Origin: Flavobacterium ranwuense
GTDB lineage: Bacteria > Bacteroidota > Bacteroidia > Flavobacteriales > Flavobacteriaceae
Direction of reading: 5' to 3'
Assembly: GCF_004349315.1 (NCBI RefSeq)
Contig: NZ_SMLH01000005.1
Location: 62,001-126,000 of the forward strand
DNA length: 64,000 bases
Under the pieces are notes generated by a model. The model saw only the letters and a list, made by a program, of their open reading frames with translations, was not told the DNA's origin and ran no database searches. Every line of letters begins with the position of its first letter. Positions within the stretch are counted from its first letter, which is position 1. The position numbers and the translations under genes are program-made. Shown here piece by piece: positions 1 to 8,610 of this stretch.

Positions 1-573
1 AATGGTAAAAAAGAAACTAAATCATATGTCGTAAATAAAGATGAAGGTCCTAGAGCAGGAACTTCTGTAGAAGCTTTGGCAGGTTTAAGACCCGTTTTTG
101 AAGCTGGCGGAAGTGTAACTGCAGGGAACTCTTCTCAAATGAGTGATGGAGCAGCTTTTGTTCTAATCATGAGTGAAGAAATGGTGAAAGAATTGAACCT
201 TACTCCTATCGCCCGTTTGGTAAACTTCGCATCAGCAGGAGTAGAACCAAGAATCATGGGAATTGGTCCTGTAAAAGCAATTCCAAAAGCGTTGAGACAA
301 GCCGGATTAACATTAAATGATATTGATTTAATCGAGCTAAACGAAGCATTTGCTTCACAAGCATTAGCAGTAACGAGAGAATTAAACCTAAATCCTGATA
401 TCATCAATGTCAATGGTGGAGCGATTGCATTAGGTCATCCACTAGGTTGTACAGGTGCTAAACTTTCTGTTCAACTATTCGACGAAATGAGACACAGAGG
501 AAGCAAATACGGAATTGTAAGTATGTGTGTGGGAACAGGTCAAGGTTCTGCTGGAATCTACGAACTGCTTTAA
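1..573 (+). CDS. fadA: Acetyl-CoA C-acyltransferase (thiolase), C-terminal part
   Basis: The frame is open from base 1, so this is the last 190 residues of a thiolase of about 390; the N-terminal half with the acyl-accepting cysteine lies outside the window. Visible thiolase motifs are NEAFA, the GGAIALGHPLG loop that carries the catalytic histidine, and the C-terminal CVGTGQG loop with the second active-site cysteine. The enzyme cleaves 3-ketoacyl-CoA to acetyl-CoA in the last step of beta-oxidation. The next housekeeping gene is an acyl-CoA dehydrogenase on the same strand, which supports a fad operon. A biosynthetic acetoacetyl-CoA thiolase cannot be fully excluded from this fragment. Confidence 0.9.
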   Translation, partial: NGKKETKSYVVNKDEGPRAGTSVEALAGLRPVFEAGGSVTAGNSSQMSDGAAFVLIMSEEMVKELNLTPIARLVNFASAGVEPRIMGIGPVKAIPKALRQAGLTLNDIDLIELNEAFASQALAVTRELNLNPDIINVNGGAIALGHPLGCTGAKLSVQLFDEMRHRGSKYGIVSMCVGTGQGSAGIYELL

Positions 574-574
574 T

Positions 575-606
575 TTATTTTAAATGATGAATTTTAAATT
601 TTAAAT
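575..606 (+). repeat. Left arm of a 32-bp perfect inverted repeat
   Basis: Bases 575-606 are the exact reverse complement of 967-998. The arm begins just after the thiolase stop and ends on the ATG of the four-helix-bundle ORF. Together the arms enclose exactly one reading frame. The sequence is very AT-rich with TTTTAAAT motifs. Confidence 0.9.
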
Positions 607-889
607 GGGTATGAAAGATAACATTATTGCAATTAAAAATTTTGATTTTGCATTGTCGATTATAAATCTTTTTATTCAGCTTAAAAAAGAAAATGAATTC
701 ATCGTTTCTAAACAAATACTAAGGTCAGCAACGAGTATTGGCGCCAATATTCAAGAGGCAATTGCTGCACAATCTAAAAGAGATTTCATAAATAAAATGG
801 CTATTGCATCTAAAGAAGCTAGAGAAACGAAATACTGGTTGCGATTATTAGATAAATCGGAACTGACTTCAATATCTGTGTCCAATTAA
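605..889 (+). CDS. Four-helix-bundle (S23 / IVS-type) protein, prematurely stopped
   Basis: The 94-residue product belongs to the four-helix-bundle family first described as the 23S rRNA intervening-sequence protein S23. Diagnostic stretches are FIVSKQILRSATSIGANIQEA and SKEARETKYWLRLL. Family members are usually about 120 residues. Here TAA at 887-889 interrupts the frame, but reading on in the same frame gives LIEIEHIINIITKIIKTSQE and a second stop at 965-967, which is the expected last helix. The ancestral codon was probably a tyrosine (TAT or TAC). The gene is therefore a recent nonsense allele or a truncated form. The molecular role of stand-alone members is unknown. ATG at 611 is an alternative start. 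Confidence 0.8.
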   Translation: MGMKDNIIAIKNFDFALSIINLFIQLKKENEFIVSKQILRSATSIGANIQEAIAAQSKRDFINKMAIASKEARETKYWLRLLDKSELTSISVSN

Positions 890-966
890 TTAATTGAAAT
901 TGAGCATATAATAAACATTATAACAAAAATAATAAAGACTTCTCAGGAAGTCAGCATTACGAAATA

Positions 967-998
967 ATTTAAAATTTAAAATTCATCATTTAAAATAA
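967..998 (+). repeat. Right arm of the 32-bp perfect inverted repeat
   Basis: This is the reverse complement of 575-606. It starts on the last base of the second stop codon (965-967) of the extended four-helix-bundle frame, so the two arms delimit the full-length ORF exactly. A transcript from 575 to 998 would close as one long stem with the ORF in the loop. Confidence 0.9.
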
Positions 999-1004
999 CA
1001 AGAA

Positions 1005-2810
1005 ATGGCAGATACAATTGAAAAAAACGTAACCCGTGGTGGTCAGTTTTTGGTTAAAGAAACAAAATGCGAAGACATCTTCACTCCTGAAGATTTCAAT
1101 GAAGAGCAATTAATGATGCGTGACTCCGTGAGAGAGTTTGTGGACAAAGAAATCTGGCCTAACAAGGATCGCTTTGAGAAAAAAGATTTTGCCTTAACTG
1201 TAGAAAGTATGCATAAGGCTGCTGAAATGGGTTTTTTGAGTATCGCTGTTCCTGAAGCTTATGGCGGAATGGGAATGGGATTTGTTAATACTGTTTTGGT
1301 TTGTGATTATATTTCGGGAGCAACAGGTTCCTTTTCTTCTGCTTTTGGAGCACATACAGGAATTGGAACATTGCCAATTACTTTGTACGGAACGGAAGAA
1401 CAAAAGCAAAAATACGTAACCAAATTAGCCTCTGGCGAATGGTTTGGAGCGTACTGCTTGACTGAACCAGGCGCTGGTAGTGATGCCAATTCCGGAAAAA
1501 CAAAAGCAGTATTATCTGAGGATGGAACGCATTATAAAATCACAGGACAAAAAATGTGGATTACCAATGCAGGGTTTTGCAATGTCTTTATTGTTTTTGC
1601 CCGTATCGGAGAGGATAAAAATATAACTGGCTTTATCGTAGAAAATGACCCTAATAATGGTATTTCTATGAACGAAGAAGAACATAAATTAGGAATTCGC
1701 TCCTCTTCCACGCGTCAAGTTTTCTTTGCAGATACAAAAGTTCCTGTTGAAAACATGTTATCCGAAAGAGGAAATGGGTTCAAAATAGCCATGAATGCTT
1801 TGAATGTAGGCCGAATCAAATTGGCCGCTGCCTGTTTAGATGCACAACGCAGGGTCATTTCAAACGCAACAAAATACGCTAATGAAAGAATACAATTCAA
1901 TACTGCTATTTCACAGTTTGGAGCCATCCGCGCAAAATTAGCAGAAATGGCAACTTCATGTTATGCCGGAGAAAGTGCTACTTATCGTGCTGCAAAAGAT
2001 ATTGAAGATCGAATTGCGTCACGCGAAGCGGAAGGCGCTCCCCATCAAGAAGCTGAATTGAAGGGAATTGAAGAGTATGCCATTGAATGTTCTATTCTAA
2101 AAGTGGCCGTTTCGGAAGACATTCAAAATTGCGCTGATGAAGGAATCCAAATCTTTGGAGGTATGGGATTTTCAGAAGACACGCCAATGGAAAGTGCTTG
2201 GAGAGACGCCAGAATTGCCCGTATTTACGAGGGAACAAATGAAATCAACAGAATGTTATCGGTAGGAATGTTAATCAAAAAAGCGATGAAAGGGCACGTT
2301 GATTTACTTGGACCAGCCTCTAAAGTACAAGAAGAATTAATGGGAATCCCTTCTTTTGACGCACCTGATTATTCTGAATTATTTGCAGAAGAAAAGGAAA
2401 TGATTGGCAAATTGAAAAAAGCATTCTTAATGGTTGCTGGCGGAGCTGTTCAAAAATACGGACCAGATTTAGATGCTCACCAACAATTATTGATGGCCGC
2501 TTCAGATATTTTGATTGAAATTTACATGGCTGAAAGTACTATTCTTAGAACTGAAAAATTAGCCAAAAAAGAAGGAGAAGCCAAAGCCCAAGAGCAAATT
2601 GCTATGGCAAAATTATATTTATACAAAGCTGTGGATATTGTGACTCAAAAAGGAAAAGAAAGTGTTATCTCTTTTGCTGAAGGTGATGAACAACGTATGA
2701 TGTTAATGGGATTACGTCGTTTTACAAAATACACTAATATGCCAAATATTGTAGGATTGAGAGAAATAATCACTTCAAAATTAGTGGCTAAAAATGAATA
2801 TTGTTTTTAA
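1005..2810 (+). CDS. fadE: Acyl-CoA dehydrogenase, long form
   Basis: This flavoenzyme of 601 residues makes the trans-2-enoyl-CoA double bond in beta-oxidation. The N-terminal 420 residues hold the acyl-CoA dehydrogenase fold: CLTEPGAGSDA, KMWITNA, and the IYEGTNEI segment near residue 408 that carries the catalytic glutamate. A further C-terminal domain of about 180 residues makes it longer than the usual 380; this long form is common in Bacteroidota. It follows the thiolase on the same strand, separated only by the inverted-repeat element, and ends at a strong hairpin terminator. Electrons would pass to ETF, which is not in the window. Confidence 0.93.
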   Translation: MADTIEKNVTRGGQFLVKETKCEDIFTPEDFNEEQLMMRDSVREFVDKEIWPNKDRFEKKDFALTVESMHKAAEMGFLSIAVPEAYGGMGMGFVNTVLVCDYISGATGSFSSAFGAHTGIGTLPITLYGTEEQKQKYVTKLASGEWFGAYCLTEPGAGSDANSGKTKAVLSEDGTHYKITGQKMWITNAGFCNVFIVFARIGEDKNITGFIVENDPNNGISMNEEEHKLGIRSSSTRQVFFADTKVPVENMLSERGNGFKIAMNALNVGRIKLAAACLDAQRRVISNATKYANERIQFNTAISQFGAIRAKLAEMATSCYAGESATYRAAKDIEDRIASREAEGAPHQEAELKGIEEYAIECSILKVAVSEDIQNCADEGIQIFGGMGFSEDTPMESAWRDARIARIYEGTNEINRMLSVGMLIKKAMKGHVDLLGPASKVQEELMGIPSFDAPDYSELFAEEKEMIGKLKKAFLMVAGGAVQKYGPDLDAHQQLLMAASDILIEIYMAESTILRTEKLAKKEGEAKAQEQIAMAKLYLYKAVDIVTQKGKESVISFAEGDEQRMMLMGLRRFTKYTNMPNIVGLREIITSKLVAKNEYCF

Positions 2811-2835
2811 TTGAAGATAGTGATTTATTTGTTTA

Positions 2836-2870
2836 AAACCGTCTTGTTCCTGAAAACAAGACGGTTTTTT
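2836..2870. terminator. Bidirectional hairpin terminator
   Basis: AAACCGTCTTGTT pairs with AACAAGACGGTTT around a short loop, flanked by A and T runs. It lies between the convergent acyl-CoA dehydrogenase and NlpE-like genes and can serve both. Nearly the same stem recurs downstream of the superoxide dismutase gene. Confidence 0.85.
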
Positions 2871-3327
2871 ATTTCTTCAAAATATACATCCTAGCTGAAT
2901 CCCCTATAATTACTTTGCCTTCCATATCCAGTTGAGTTAATGTATTCTCACCCACTTTATATTGATTTGGTTTATCTTTCAATTCTTTTAAAGAAATAAT
3001 TCCCCCTGTTTTATCCCAAACAAAAGTACCCTTTTCTTCGAATGTTTTTGGGTCTCCTTTACCTAGATATTTTGTTTTTATAATAAAAGTCATGTCTTTA
3101 TTCAGAACAACTTCAGTTTCTATCCCCTCACAATTGGCGCAAGGAGTTATTCCCTTATAGGTACCCTGCCAATCTAAAGAGTTTTGGGAATTATGCATAT
3201 CTGTCGCTGTAGTCTCCCCAACCGCAATTGCAATAGAGTCCGCTTTAACATCCTCTTTTTTCATTTCTTTTTTACAGCTAAAAAAGAATAATGAAGTACA
3301 GACAAGTAAAATAATTTTATTTTTCAT
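2869..3327 (-). CDS. NlpE-like N-terminal domain lipoprotein
   Basis: This lipoprotein of 152 residues has a signal peptide ending in the lipobox FFSC (Cys18). The mature part matches the NlpE N-terminal domain: YKGITPCANCEGI with the CxxC pair, then a beta-rich segment with YLGKGD. In E. coli NlpE reports lipoprotein-sorting, copper and adhesion stress to Cpx. Flavobacteria lack Cpx, so only a general envelope role can be proposed. It is the first of three small secreted proteins on the minus strand (2869-4420). Its stop codon overlaps the terminator hairpin. Confidence 0.8.
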   Translation of the reverse strand: MKNKIILLVCTSLFFFSCKKEMKKEDVKADSIAIAVGETTATDMHNSQNSLDWQGTYKGITPCANCEGIETEVVLNKDMTFIIKTKYLGKGDPKTFEEKGTFVWDKTGGIISLKELKDKPNQYKVGENTLTQLDMEGKVIIGDSARMYILKK

Positions 3328-3366
3328 ATTGCATTTTTATTACTTAAATTTTCATTCCATAAAAGA

Positions 3367-3888
3367 TTACTTAACCTCTTTCTTTTCAATTTTGAATATA
3401 TCGCCATTATAAGAAATCGTGCTTCGATTATTGGAACTAATGGAAAGCGTTGCACTGCCCTCAAAGAAAACGGAAAGTAACAACGTATAAGTATCTTTAT
3501 CACCTCTGACAACTGCTTTTATCTTATAGGCTCTTTTACCTTTCTCGACAGTAAATTCTTGAGGAGTTCCCTCAAAATGTAATCCTGCATCGCCACCATA
3601 ACCAACTCCACTAAATGCTCTGCCAAAAAAAGGCATTTCACTCTTGATCTTATCCGGATGGAATTGCACATAATTAGGATTCGTGGTTAAATCCATCGTT
3701 CTAAACCCTTGAGGCAAAGCTGTTCTTCCAATAAAAACGAACTCTTTAGATTCAACCAAAGCCGCCGTTTGTTTTTGTTTCTCTATTTTACGCCCTTCTC
3801 TTAATTGCCTCTTACTTTTTTCTTGGGCATAACCAGTAGTCATTAGAAGTGACAGAAAAATTAGTAAAACTGCTACTTTTGTTTTCAT
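3367..3888 (-). CDS. DUF4251 domain secreted protein
   Basis: The predicted product of 173 residues begins MKTKVAVLL, with a signal peptide probably cleaved after GYA. An upstream in-frame ATG at 3924 would put a non-signal-like sequence in front, so the internal start is preferred. A basic linker (SKRQLREGRK) leads to a beta-rich domain with GFRTMDLTTN, FFGRAFSGVGYGGDAG and a C-terminal GDIFKIEK, characteristic of DUF4251, a Bacteroidota periplasmic family of unknown function. It lies 40 bases from the NlpE-like gene in the same direction. Confidence 0.8.
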   Translation of the reverse strand: MKTKVAVLLIFLSLLMTTGYAQEKSKRQLREGRKIEKQKQTAALVESKEFVFIGRTALPQGFRTMDLTTNPNYVQFHPDKIKSEMPFFGRAFSGVGYGGDAGLHFEGTPQEFTVEKGKRAYKIKAVVRGDKDTYTLLLSVFFEGSATLSISSNNRSTISYNGDIFKIEKKEVK

Positions 3889-3988
3889 GATATGCATTTT
3901 TAATATTTTGGATATAATATTCATAATTCAGTCACCAATTTATATGTATTGAAAAATCATCAAGATTCGATTGATATAACTTCTGAAT

Positions 3989-4420
3989 TTATTTTTTCTC
4001 AAAACGCATCATTGCGATATCGTCCATGATGAAATTTAAGGTTTTTCCATCTTCTGAAATTGCATAAGAATCTATTTTTTCCAGAGTTGACATGTAAACA
4101 TTTTCACCTTGAATATCTGTACACATCATTTTGGTCATTGCCATTCCCTCTTTAAAGCTGATTTTATTGCCAACTACATTTAGTTTACCTGAATATCTAT
4201 TACAACTACCACTGCCTGAAACGCTGTTCTCTTTCAAATCGAAAGTGATGGTTGGTTTTTTGTTAGGATATAATCCATTAAAAGCTATTCTTGGTCCTGT
4301 AACATAATTCAACTCCCAAGTTCCCTCAAGTGAAGCTGTTTTACCTGTGATTGTTTTGGCTGAATTGCAAGAAATAAATGCCAAGCATAAAATAGTAAGC
4401 GACAGAATTATTTTTCTCAT
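3989..4420 (-). CDS. META domain lipoprotein (HslJ-like)
   Basis: This product of 143 residues has a lipoprotein signal ending AFISC (Cys18). The single META domain shows the hallmarks LEGTWELNYV, a GSGSCNRYSG loop and EGMAMTKMMC. META-domain proteins such as E. coli HslJ are heat-inducible outer-membrane or periplasmic proteins linked to novobiocin resistance; their biochemical function is unknown. It lies upstream of, and in the same direction as, the DUF4251 and NlpE-like genes, so the three may be co-expressed envelope-stress proteins. Confidence 0.85.
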   Translation of the reverse strand: MRKIILSLTILCLAFISCNSAKTITGKTASLEGTWELNYVTGPRIAFNGLYPNKKPTITFDLKENSVSGSGSCNRYSGKLNVVGNKISFKEGMAMTKMMCTDIQGENVYMSTLEKIDSYAISEDGKTLNFIMDDIAMMRFEKK

Positions 4421-4564
4421 GTGATTAATTTTTGATTTTTATATTTTTTAAAATAGTGCAAAAACATTGCCAATGTGTAGCTTTTCAAAAAAAAAACACA
4501 AAAAAGAGTCTTACAAAAAACTATATTTTAAAGGCATCAAACCTTTACATTCGGAAATATTAAT

Positions 4565-5482
4565 CTAATTCTTTTTTACCTCTACGACCTCCACCTTAAT
4601 TGCTACGGCATAAGCATTTGGAATGATTTTATTACCATGTGCATTAGCATATACTTTAGTAAATTCAGCTCCAAAATATAATATTATAGCCGAATAATAC
4701 ACCCAGATTAAAATAATTATGATTGACCCCGCAGCACCGTAAACAGTTGCAACAGTTGAACTTCCTAAATAAAACCCTATAGCAAATTTGCCAAACATAA
4801 AGAAAAATGAAGTAAAACTGGAACCTATCAAAGCATCTTTCCAAGCAATATATCCATCAGGCAATGTTTTAAAAATAATTGAAAACAACATTGTCGTGGT
4901 CGAAAATACTATTAATAGGTTAAGAATATAAAACAAATAAACCGTTGTATCAGGGAAATAAAGGACCAACCGAGAATTTATAACATCCATTACTGTATTT
5001 ACCATCAAACTGACCAATAACAAAAACCCAACCGATGCAATCATGGAAAATGACATTAATCTATTTTTAATAAATTTCATAATTCCCTTATTCGGTTTTG
5101 CTTTTAAGCCCCAAATAAAATTTATGGAGCTTTGTATTTCAGCAAATACACCTGAAGCCCCTATTAACAGCATAATTCCTCCAAATATCGTTGCAAATGT
5201 TATACTATCAGACAGTTCAATATTCGTAATGGTTTCCTGAATTTGAATCGCAGCTTCATTACCGACCATTTCATTAATTTGGACATAGAATCTACCGGCA
5301 ACAGCTTCTCTTCCAAAGAAAAAACCGCAAATAGACATAATAATAATTAACAATGGGGGTAGTGAAAATATGGTATAATAGGACAATGATGCACTTAATT
5401 TAATGGCATTATCCTCATCAAATTCATTATAGGTTGACTTTAATAAATTCCAACTTGTCTTGGCTAATTCTTTGTGTTTCAT
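4565..5482 (-). CDS. YihY/BrkB family membrane protein
   Basis: This inner-membrane protein of 305 residues has six hydrophobic segments (about 30-55, 95-115, 145-165, 180-205, 217-240 and 250-275). The family-typical sequence is LSASLSYYTIFSLPPLLI at the start and ILIWVYYSAIILYFGAEFTKVY at the end. The family was once called RNase BN; that assignment was wrong and the real function is unresolved, with a transport or lipid role proposed. It shares a strand with the SDR gene 64 bases upstream. Confidence 0.88.
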   Translation of the reverse strand: MKHKELAKTSWNLLKSTYNEFDEDNAIKLSASLSYYTIFSLPPLLIIIMSICGFFFGREAVAGRFYVQINEMVGNEAAIQIQETITNIELSDSITFATIFGGIMLLIGASGVFAEIQSSINFIWGLKAKPNKGIMKFIKNRLMSFSMIASVGFLLLVSLMVNTVMDVINSRLVLYFPDTTVYLFYILNLLIVFSTTTMLFSIIFKTLPDGYIAWKDALIGSSFTSFFFMFGKFAIGFYLGSSTVATVYGAAGSIIIILIWVYYSAIILYFGAEFTKVYANAHGNKIIPNAYAVAIKVEVVEVKKN

Positions 5483-5546
5483 ATTTAAAACTATTTTTTT
5501 TTATATCCTTCCGATAGATTACGTCCTATAACAGAAAAAGAGATAC

Positions 5547-6395
5547 TTAACCGCCAACTATTTCCCCGCCGTTAACATGGATAATCTGACCAGTAATGTA
5601 GCTGCTGTCGTCACTGGCTAAAAACACATAGGCTGGAGCCACTTCAGAGGGCTGCCCAGCCCGACCCATCGGCGTATCCTGGCCAAAATCGCTGATCTTC
5701 TCAAAAGTGGAAACGATTAAGGGTGTCCAGATTGGACCGGGAGCAACACCATTCACCCGTATTCCTTTTTTGGCAAGCATAATCGCCAGCGAACGCGTAA
5801 AAGTAACTATTGCTCCTTTGGTACTTGAATAATCCAAAAGGTGATCGCTTCCTCTATAAGCTGTTACCGAAGTGGTGTTTATAATACTGTCACCATTTTT
5901 TAAATACGGCATGGCTTCTTTTACAATAAAGAAAAAAGGATAAATGTTGGTTTCAAAGGTTTCAGACAATTGTTTTTTTGTAATTTTACCAATCTCATTT
6001 TTAGATATTTGAAATGCTGCATTATTGACAATGATATTAAGACTCCCAAATTTTTTGATTGTTTTGTCAATACAGCTTTTGCAGAATTTTTCCTTTTTTA
6101 AATCGCCCTTAATAAGGTAACATTCCCTATTCTCTTTTTCTACCAGCCGTTTGGTTTCCAATGCGTCTTTTTCCTCGTTCAAATAAACAATAACCACGTT
6201 TGCTCCTTCTCTTGCGAAATGAACGGCCACGCTCCTGCCAATACCGCTATCGCCACCGGTAATCAGTGCTGTTTTGCCTTCTAATTTCCCACTTCCTTTA
6301 TAATTTATATTAATAATTTCGGGCTGTGGCTCCATTTTAAATTCCTGCCCAGGTGCCTTCTGGCTTTGCTCTGGAAATTTATTTGGTTTTGCCAT
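5547..6395 (-). CDS. SDR family oxidoreductase (YghA/GS39-like)
   Basis: This short-chain dehydrogenase has 282 residues. The Rossmann motif TGGDSGIG is at 46-53, NNAA follows, and the catalytic YSSTK is near 188. The N-terminal extension of about 40 residues (SQKAPGQEFKMEPQP) is typical of the YghA / general-stress-protein-39 subgroup, which uses NAD(P)H and is often stress-induced. The substrate is unknown. It ends with the classic NGGEIVGG tail. Base composition around 5540-5800 is slightly richer in GC than its neighbours. Confidence 0.9.
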   Translation of the reverse strand: MAKPNKFPEQSQKAPGQEFKMEPQPEIININYKGSGKLEGKTALITGGDSGIGRSVAVHFAREGANVVIVYLNEEKDALETKRLVEKENRECYLIKGDLKKEKFCKSCIDKTIKKFGSLNIIVNNAAFQISKNEIGKITKKQLSETFETNIYPFFFIVKEAMPYLKNGDSIINTTSVTAYRGSDHLLDYSSTKGAIVTFTRSLAIMLAKKGIRVNGVAPGPIWTPLIVSTFEKISDFGQDTPMGRAGQPSEVAPAYVFLASDDSSYITGQIIHVNGGEIVGG

Positions 6396-6767
6396 AACTT
6401 TATGATTAGAAATTTTGGTATCCTAAAATTAATCTATTTTATCCACCCAGTTTCCGGTTTTATACTTTATTTGATAAATAATCAAATGGTTTAAATCCTT
6501 ATCATTTTATATTGTAATAATCTAATAGATTAACCTCTAAGCATTTGTTTGCGTATTGGGTGATGAAAACTTAAACATCTTTAATAAACCAAAATGGATA
6601 ACCAACTCTTAGGTTCATGATTATATAATTTATGGTTACTTTCAAAATTACAAAGAAATTATTTAAGAATTTAACATCTATACTGTGTAATTACTACTAA
6701 GTAGTTTTAAAACGCAATCCTATTATACGCAATCTAAAATTTTCTTATCTTTGAAAGAAAACATCTC
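6396..6767. other. Intergenic region between divergent SDR and sodC genes
   Basis: These 372 bases carry no convincing reading frame. They must hold both divergent promoters. A -7 box TATCTTTG at 6746-6753 serves sodC. Nothing else is recognisable. Confidence 0.6.
6746..6753 (+). promoter_or_regulatory. Bacteroidota -7 promoter box of sodC
   Basis: TATCTTTG fits the TAnnTTTG consensus and sits 15 bases before the sodC ATG. No clear TTG -33 element is visible at the proper spacing. Confidence 0.5.
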
Positions 6768-7295
6768 ATGAAAAAAATAGCTGGATCAATCGTAATTATT
6801 ATCGCAATTATTATGGGTTGCAAAACACGCAGCAGTTCAAATGACTCTAAAAGACTTGACATTATATTTGAAGCAAAAAGTAACAGCAATGTTTCTGGGA
6901 CAGCAACTTTTACAGAAAAAAACGGCAAGGTAACTTTCGTTGCCAAATTAGCGGGGTTAAAACCAGGAGTACATGCCATACACATTCATGAAAAATCAGA
7001 TTGTTCAGCAGCTGATGGAAGTTCAGCTGGAGGACATTGGAATCCAACATTCAAAAAACACGGAAAATGGGGCGTTGGTGAACATCACAAAGGAGATATA
7101 GGAAACTTTACAGCTGATGAAAAAGGAAACGGAACCATTACTTTAACAACAGATGAATGGAGTATTGGTGGCGCTGATGTAACTAAAGATATTCTAGGAA
7201 AAGGACTTATTGTTCATCAAGATGCCGATGATTTCGTTACACAACCTACAGGAAATGCTGGAGGCAGAGTAGCATGTTCGGCTATTATTAAATAA
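6768..7295 (+). CDS. sodC: Cu/Zn superoxide dismutase, lipoprotein
   Basis: This superoxide dismutase of 175 residues has a lipobox IMGC at Cys18, so it should be anchored in the envelope facing the periplasm. The Cu ligands appear in HAIHIHEKSDC, the bridging and zinc histidines in GGHWNP and the following EHHKGDIGN, and the last copper histidine in LIVHQDADD. The conserved disulphide is formed by the cysteine of SDC and the C-terminal GRVAC. The enzyme turns superoxide into peroxide and oxygen and fits the nearby oxidative-stress genes dps and oxyR. A terminator follows directly. Confidence 0.93.
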   Translation: MKKIAGSIVIIIAIIMGCKTRSSSNDSKRLDIIFEAKSNSNVSGTATFTEKNGKVTFVAKLAGLKPGVHAIHIHEKSDCSAADGSSAGGHWNPTFKKHGKWGVGEHHKGDIGNFTADEKGNGTITLTTDEWSIGGADVTKDILGKGLIVHQDADDFVTQPTGNAGGRVACSAIIK

Positions 7296-7313
7296 GACTT
7301 CACAATTTTTAAT

Positions 7314-7352
7314 AAAAAACCGTCTTGTTATATAAACAAGACGGTTTTTTAA
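7314..7352 (+). terminator. Terminator of sodC
   Basis: AAACCGTCTTGTT/AACAAGACGGTTT forms a stem followed by six Ts. The stem is almost identical to the one at 2836-2870. Confidence 0.85.
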
Positions 7353-7384
7353 TTTTAATTTAATGTCAAAACCGTAAAAAAACA

Positions 7385-7392
7385 TAGCTTTG
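7385..7392 (+). promoter_or_regulatory. -7 promoter box of the LETM1-like gene
   Basis: TAGCTTTG lies 18 bases before ATG 7411. It supports that ATG over the earlier in-frame TTG at 7390, which lies inside the box. Confidence 0.5.
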
Positions 7393-7410
7393 TACCTTCA
7401 AATTAAAGCA

Positions 7411-8610
7411 ATGATTAACCCTTCGGCATCAGGTTGGATAGATAAATTTTTTATAGAACAAAAAATTTCAGAGAAAACAGTTTCTAAAACTACTGATACA
7501 TTTTATCAAAAAGTTAGAGAAACAGGATTTATTTATGGGCATATCATCACATTTGATACCGTAAATACAATTGAAACCAAAGGCTGGTTTAAAGAAGAGA
7601 TTTCTAAAGTTGCACTACTAAATACTTTACATAGCGTTTTTTGTTTGACCAATGACGAAATCAGTTCCGAAAATTTCATTAAACAAACAGTTACTTTTTA
7701 CAATCAAATGAATCCTCAAGGTTTCAATTTGTTTAAAAAAATACTGCCTAAAAATTCTCCTTCCCTAACACTGGAAAAAATAATTGATGAGCGTGTTCAA
7801 ACTAACGATAGTATCATCAGTAAAAACTTCTCTCATCTGGTAACGAATGCGTTACTTTTTATAGATGTTCTGGCTTTTCGCCAATACTTAATACATGGAG
7901 AAATTCCCGAAAAATACCTGAAGAAAATTGAAGAGACAATTGTAAATATTGTGACATTAGCTTTAAAAATTAAATCTAAAAAATCACAATATGATGATTT
8001 ATTAATAAAGCTTTTTGAAGCGTCAATACGGTACAGTAAATTTTCCCGAGTTTCTGTACAAAGTCTGGAAACGCTGCAATTGGATTATTTTACAAACGAA
8101 TTAGAACAATATTATTTGATAGATATTGCCGGAATGGCTTTATGGAGTGATGGCAAAATTGAAAACAATGAATCTTATTTTTTACATTCATTAGCTGAAA
8201 CATTATCGGTATCAGATGATTTTGTAAACCAAAGCATAGACAGTACCGATGCATTTATAACGAAACATAAAAAAGAAATACCTTATTTCAATTACTCAAA
8301 TCCTGTCAAACATTTTTACGATCAAACGACTCAAAGTGTTGTTACGCTAATAAGCCGTAATAAAAACAGGTTGATAAAGGAAATTGAACAAAGCAAAGAG
8401 TTAATGGTACTATTGGCCTACTCTACTCGAAGAGATTTGGACGAAAAAGAAAAGAAAAAAGTCAAAAAACAACTATTGGAAATTTGCAAAACCATTCCTT
8501 CGTTGACTATCTTTTTACTTCCTGGCGGTAGTTTATTGTTGCCTATTTTAATAAAATTCATCCCTACTCTATTGCCATCAGCTTTTAATGAAAATCTCGA
8601 TAATGAATAA
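7411..8610 (+). CDS. LETM1-related biofilm-associated protein
   Basis: This product of 399 residues is of the kind annotated in Flavobacteria as LETM1-related biofilm-associated protein. The N-terminal 300 residues are helical without a clear family motif. The C-terminal 70 resemble the LETM1 core: STRRDLDEKEKKKVKKQLLEI, then IPSLTIFLLPGGSLLLPILIKFIP, a hydrophobic hairpin with the Pro-Gly-Gly turn. Mitochondrial LETM1 is linked to cation/proton exchange; the bacterial role is not established. ATG 7411 was chosen because the promoter box lies just upstream. The gene ends at a terminator. Confidence 0.8.
   Translation: MINPSASGWIDKFFIEQKISEKTVSKTTDTFYQKVRETGFIYGHIITFDTVNTIETKGWFKEEISKVALLNTLHSVFCLTNDEISSENFIKQTVTFYNQMNPQGFNLFKKILPKNSPSLTLEKIIDERVQTNDSIISKNFSHLVTNALLFIDVLAFRQYLIHGEIPEKYLKKIEETIVNIVTLALKIKSKKSQYDDLLIKLFEASIRYSKFSRVSVQSLETLQLDYFTNELEQYYLIDIAGMALWSDGKIENNESYFLHSLAETLSVSDDFVNQSIDSTDAFITKHKKEIPYFNYSNPVKHFYDQTTQSVVTLISRNKNRLIKEIEQSKELMVLLAYSTRRDLDEKEKKKVKKQLLEICKTIPSLTIFLLPGGSLLLPILIKFIPTLLPSAFNENLDNE

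Noticed and set aside
4565..5482. Ribonuclease BN annotation for the YihY-family protein
   Set aside because: The old RNase BN name was a misassignment; the protein is a six-helix membrane protein without nuclease motifs.
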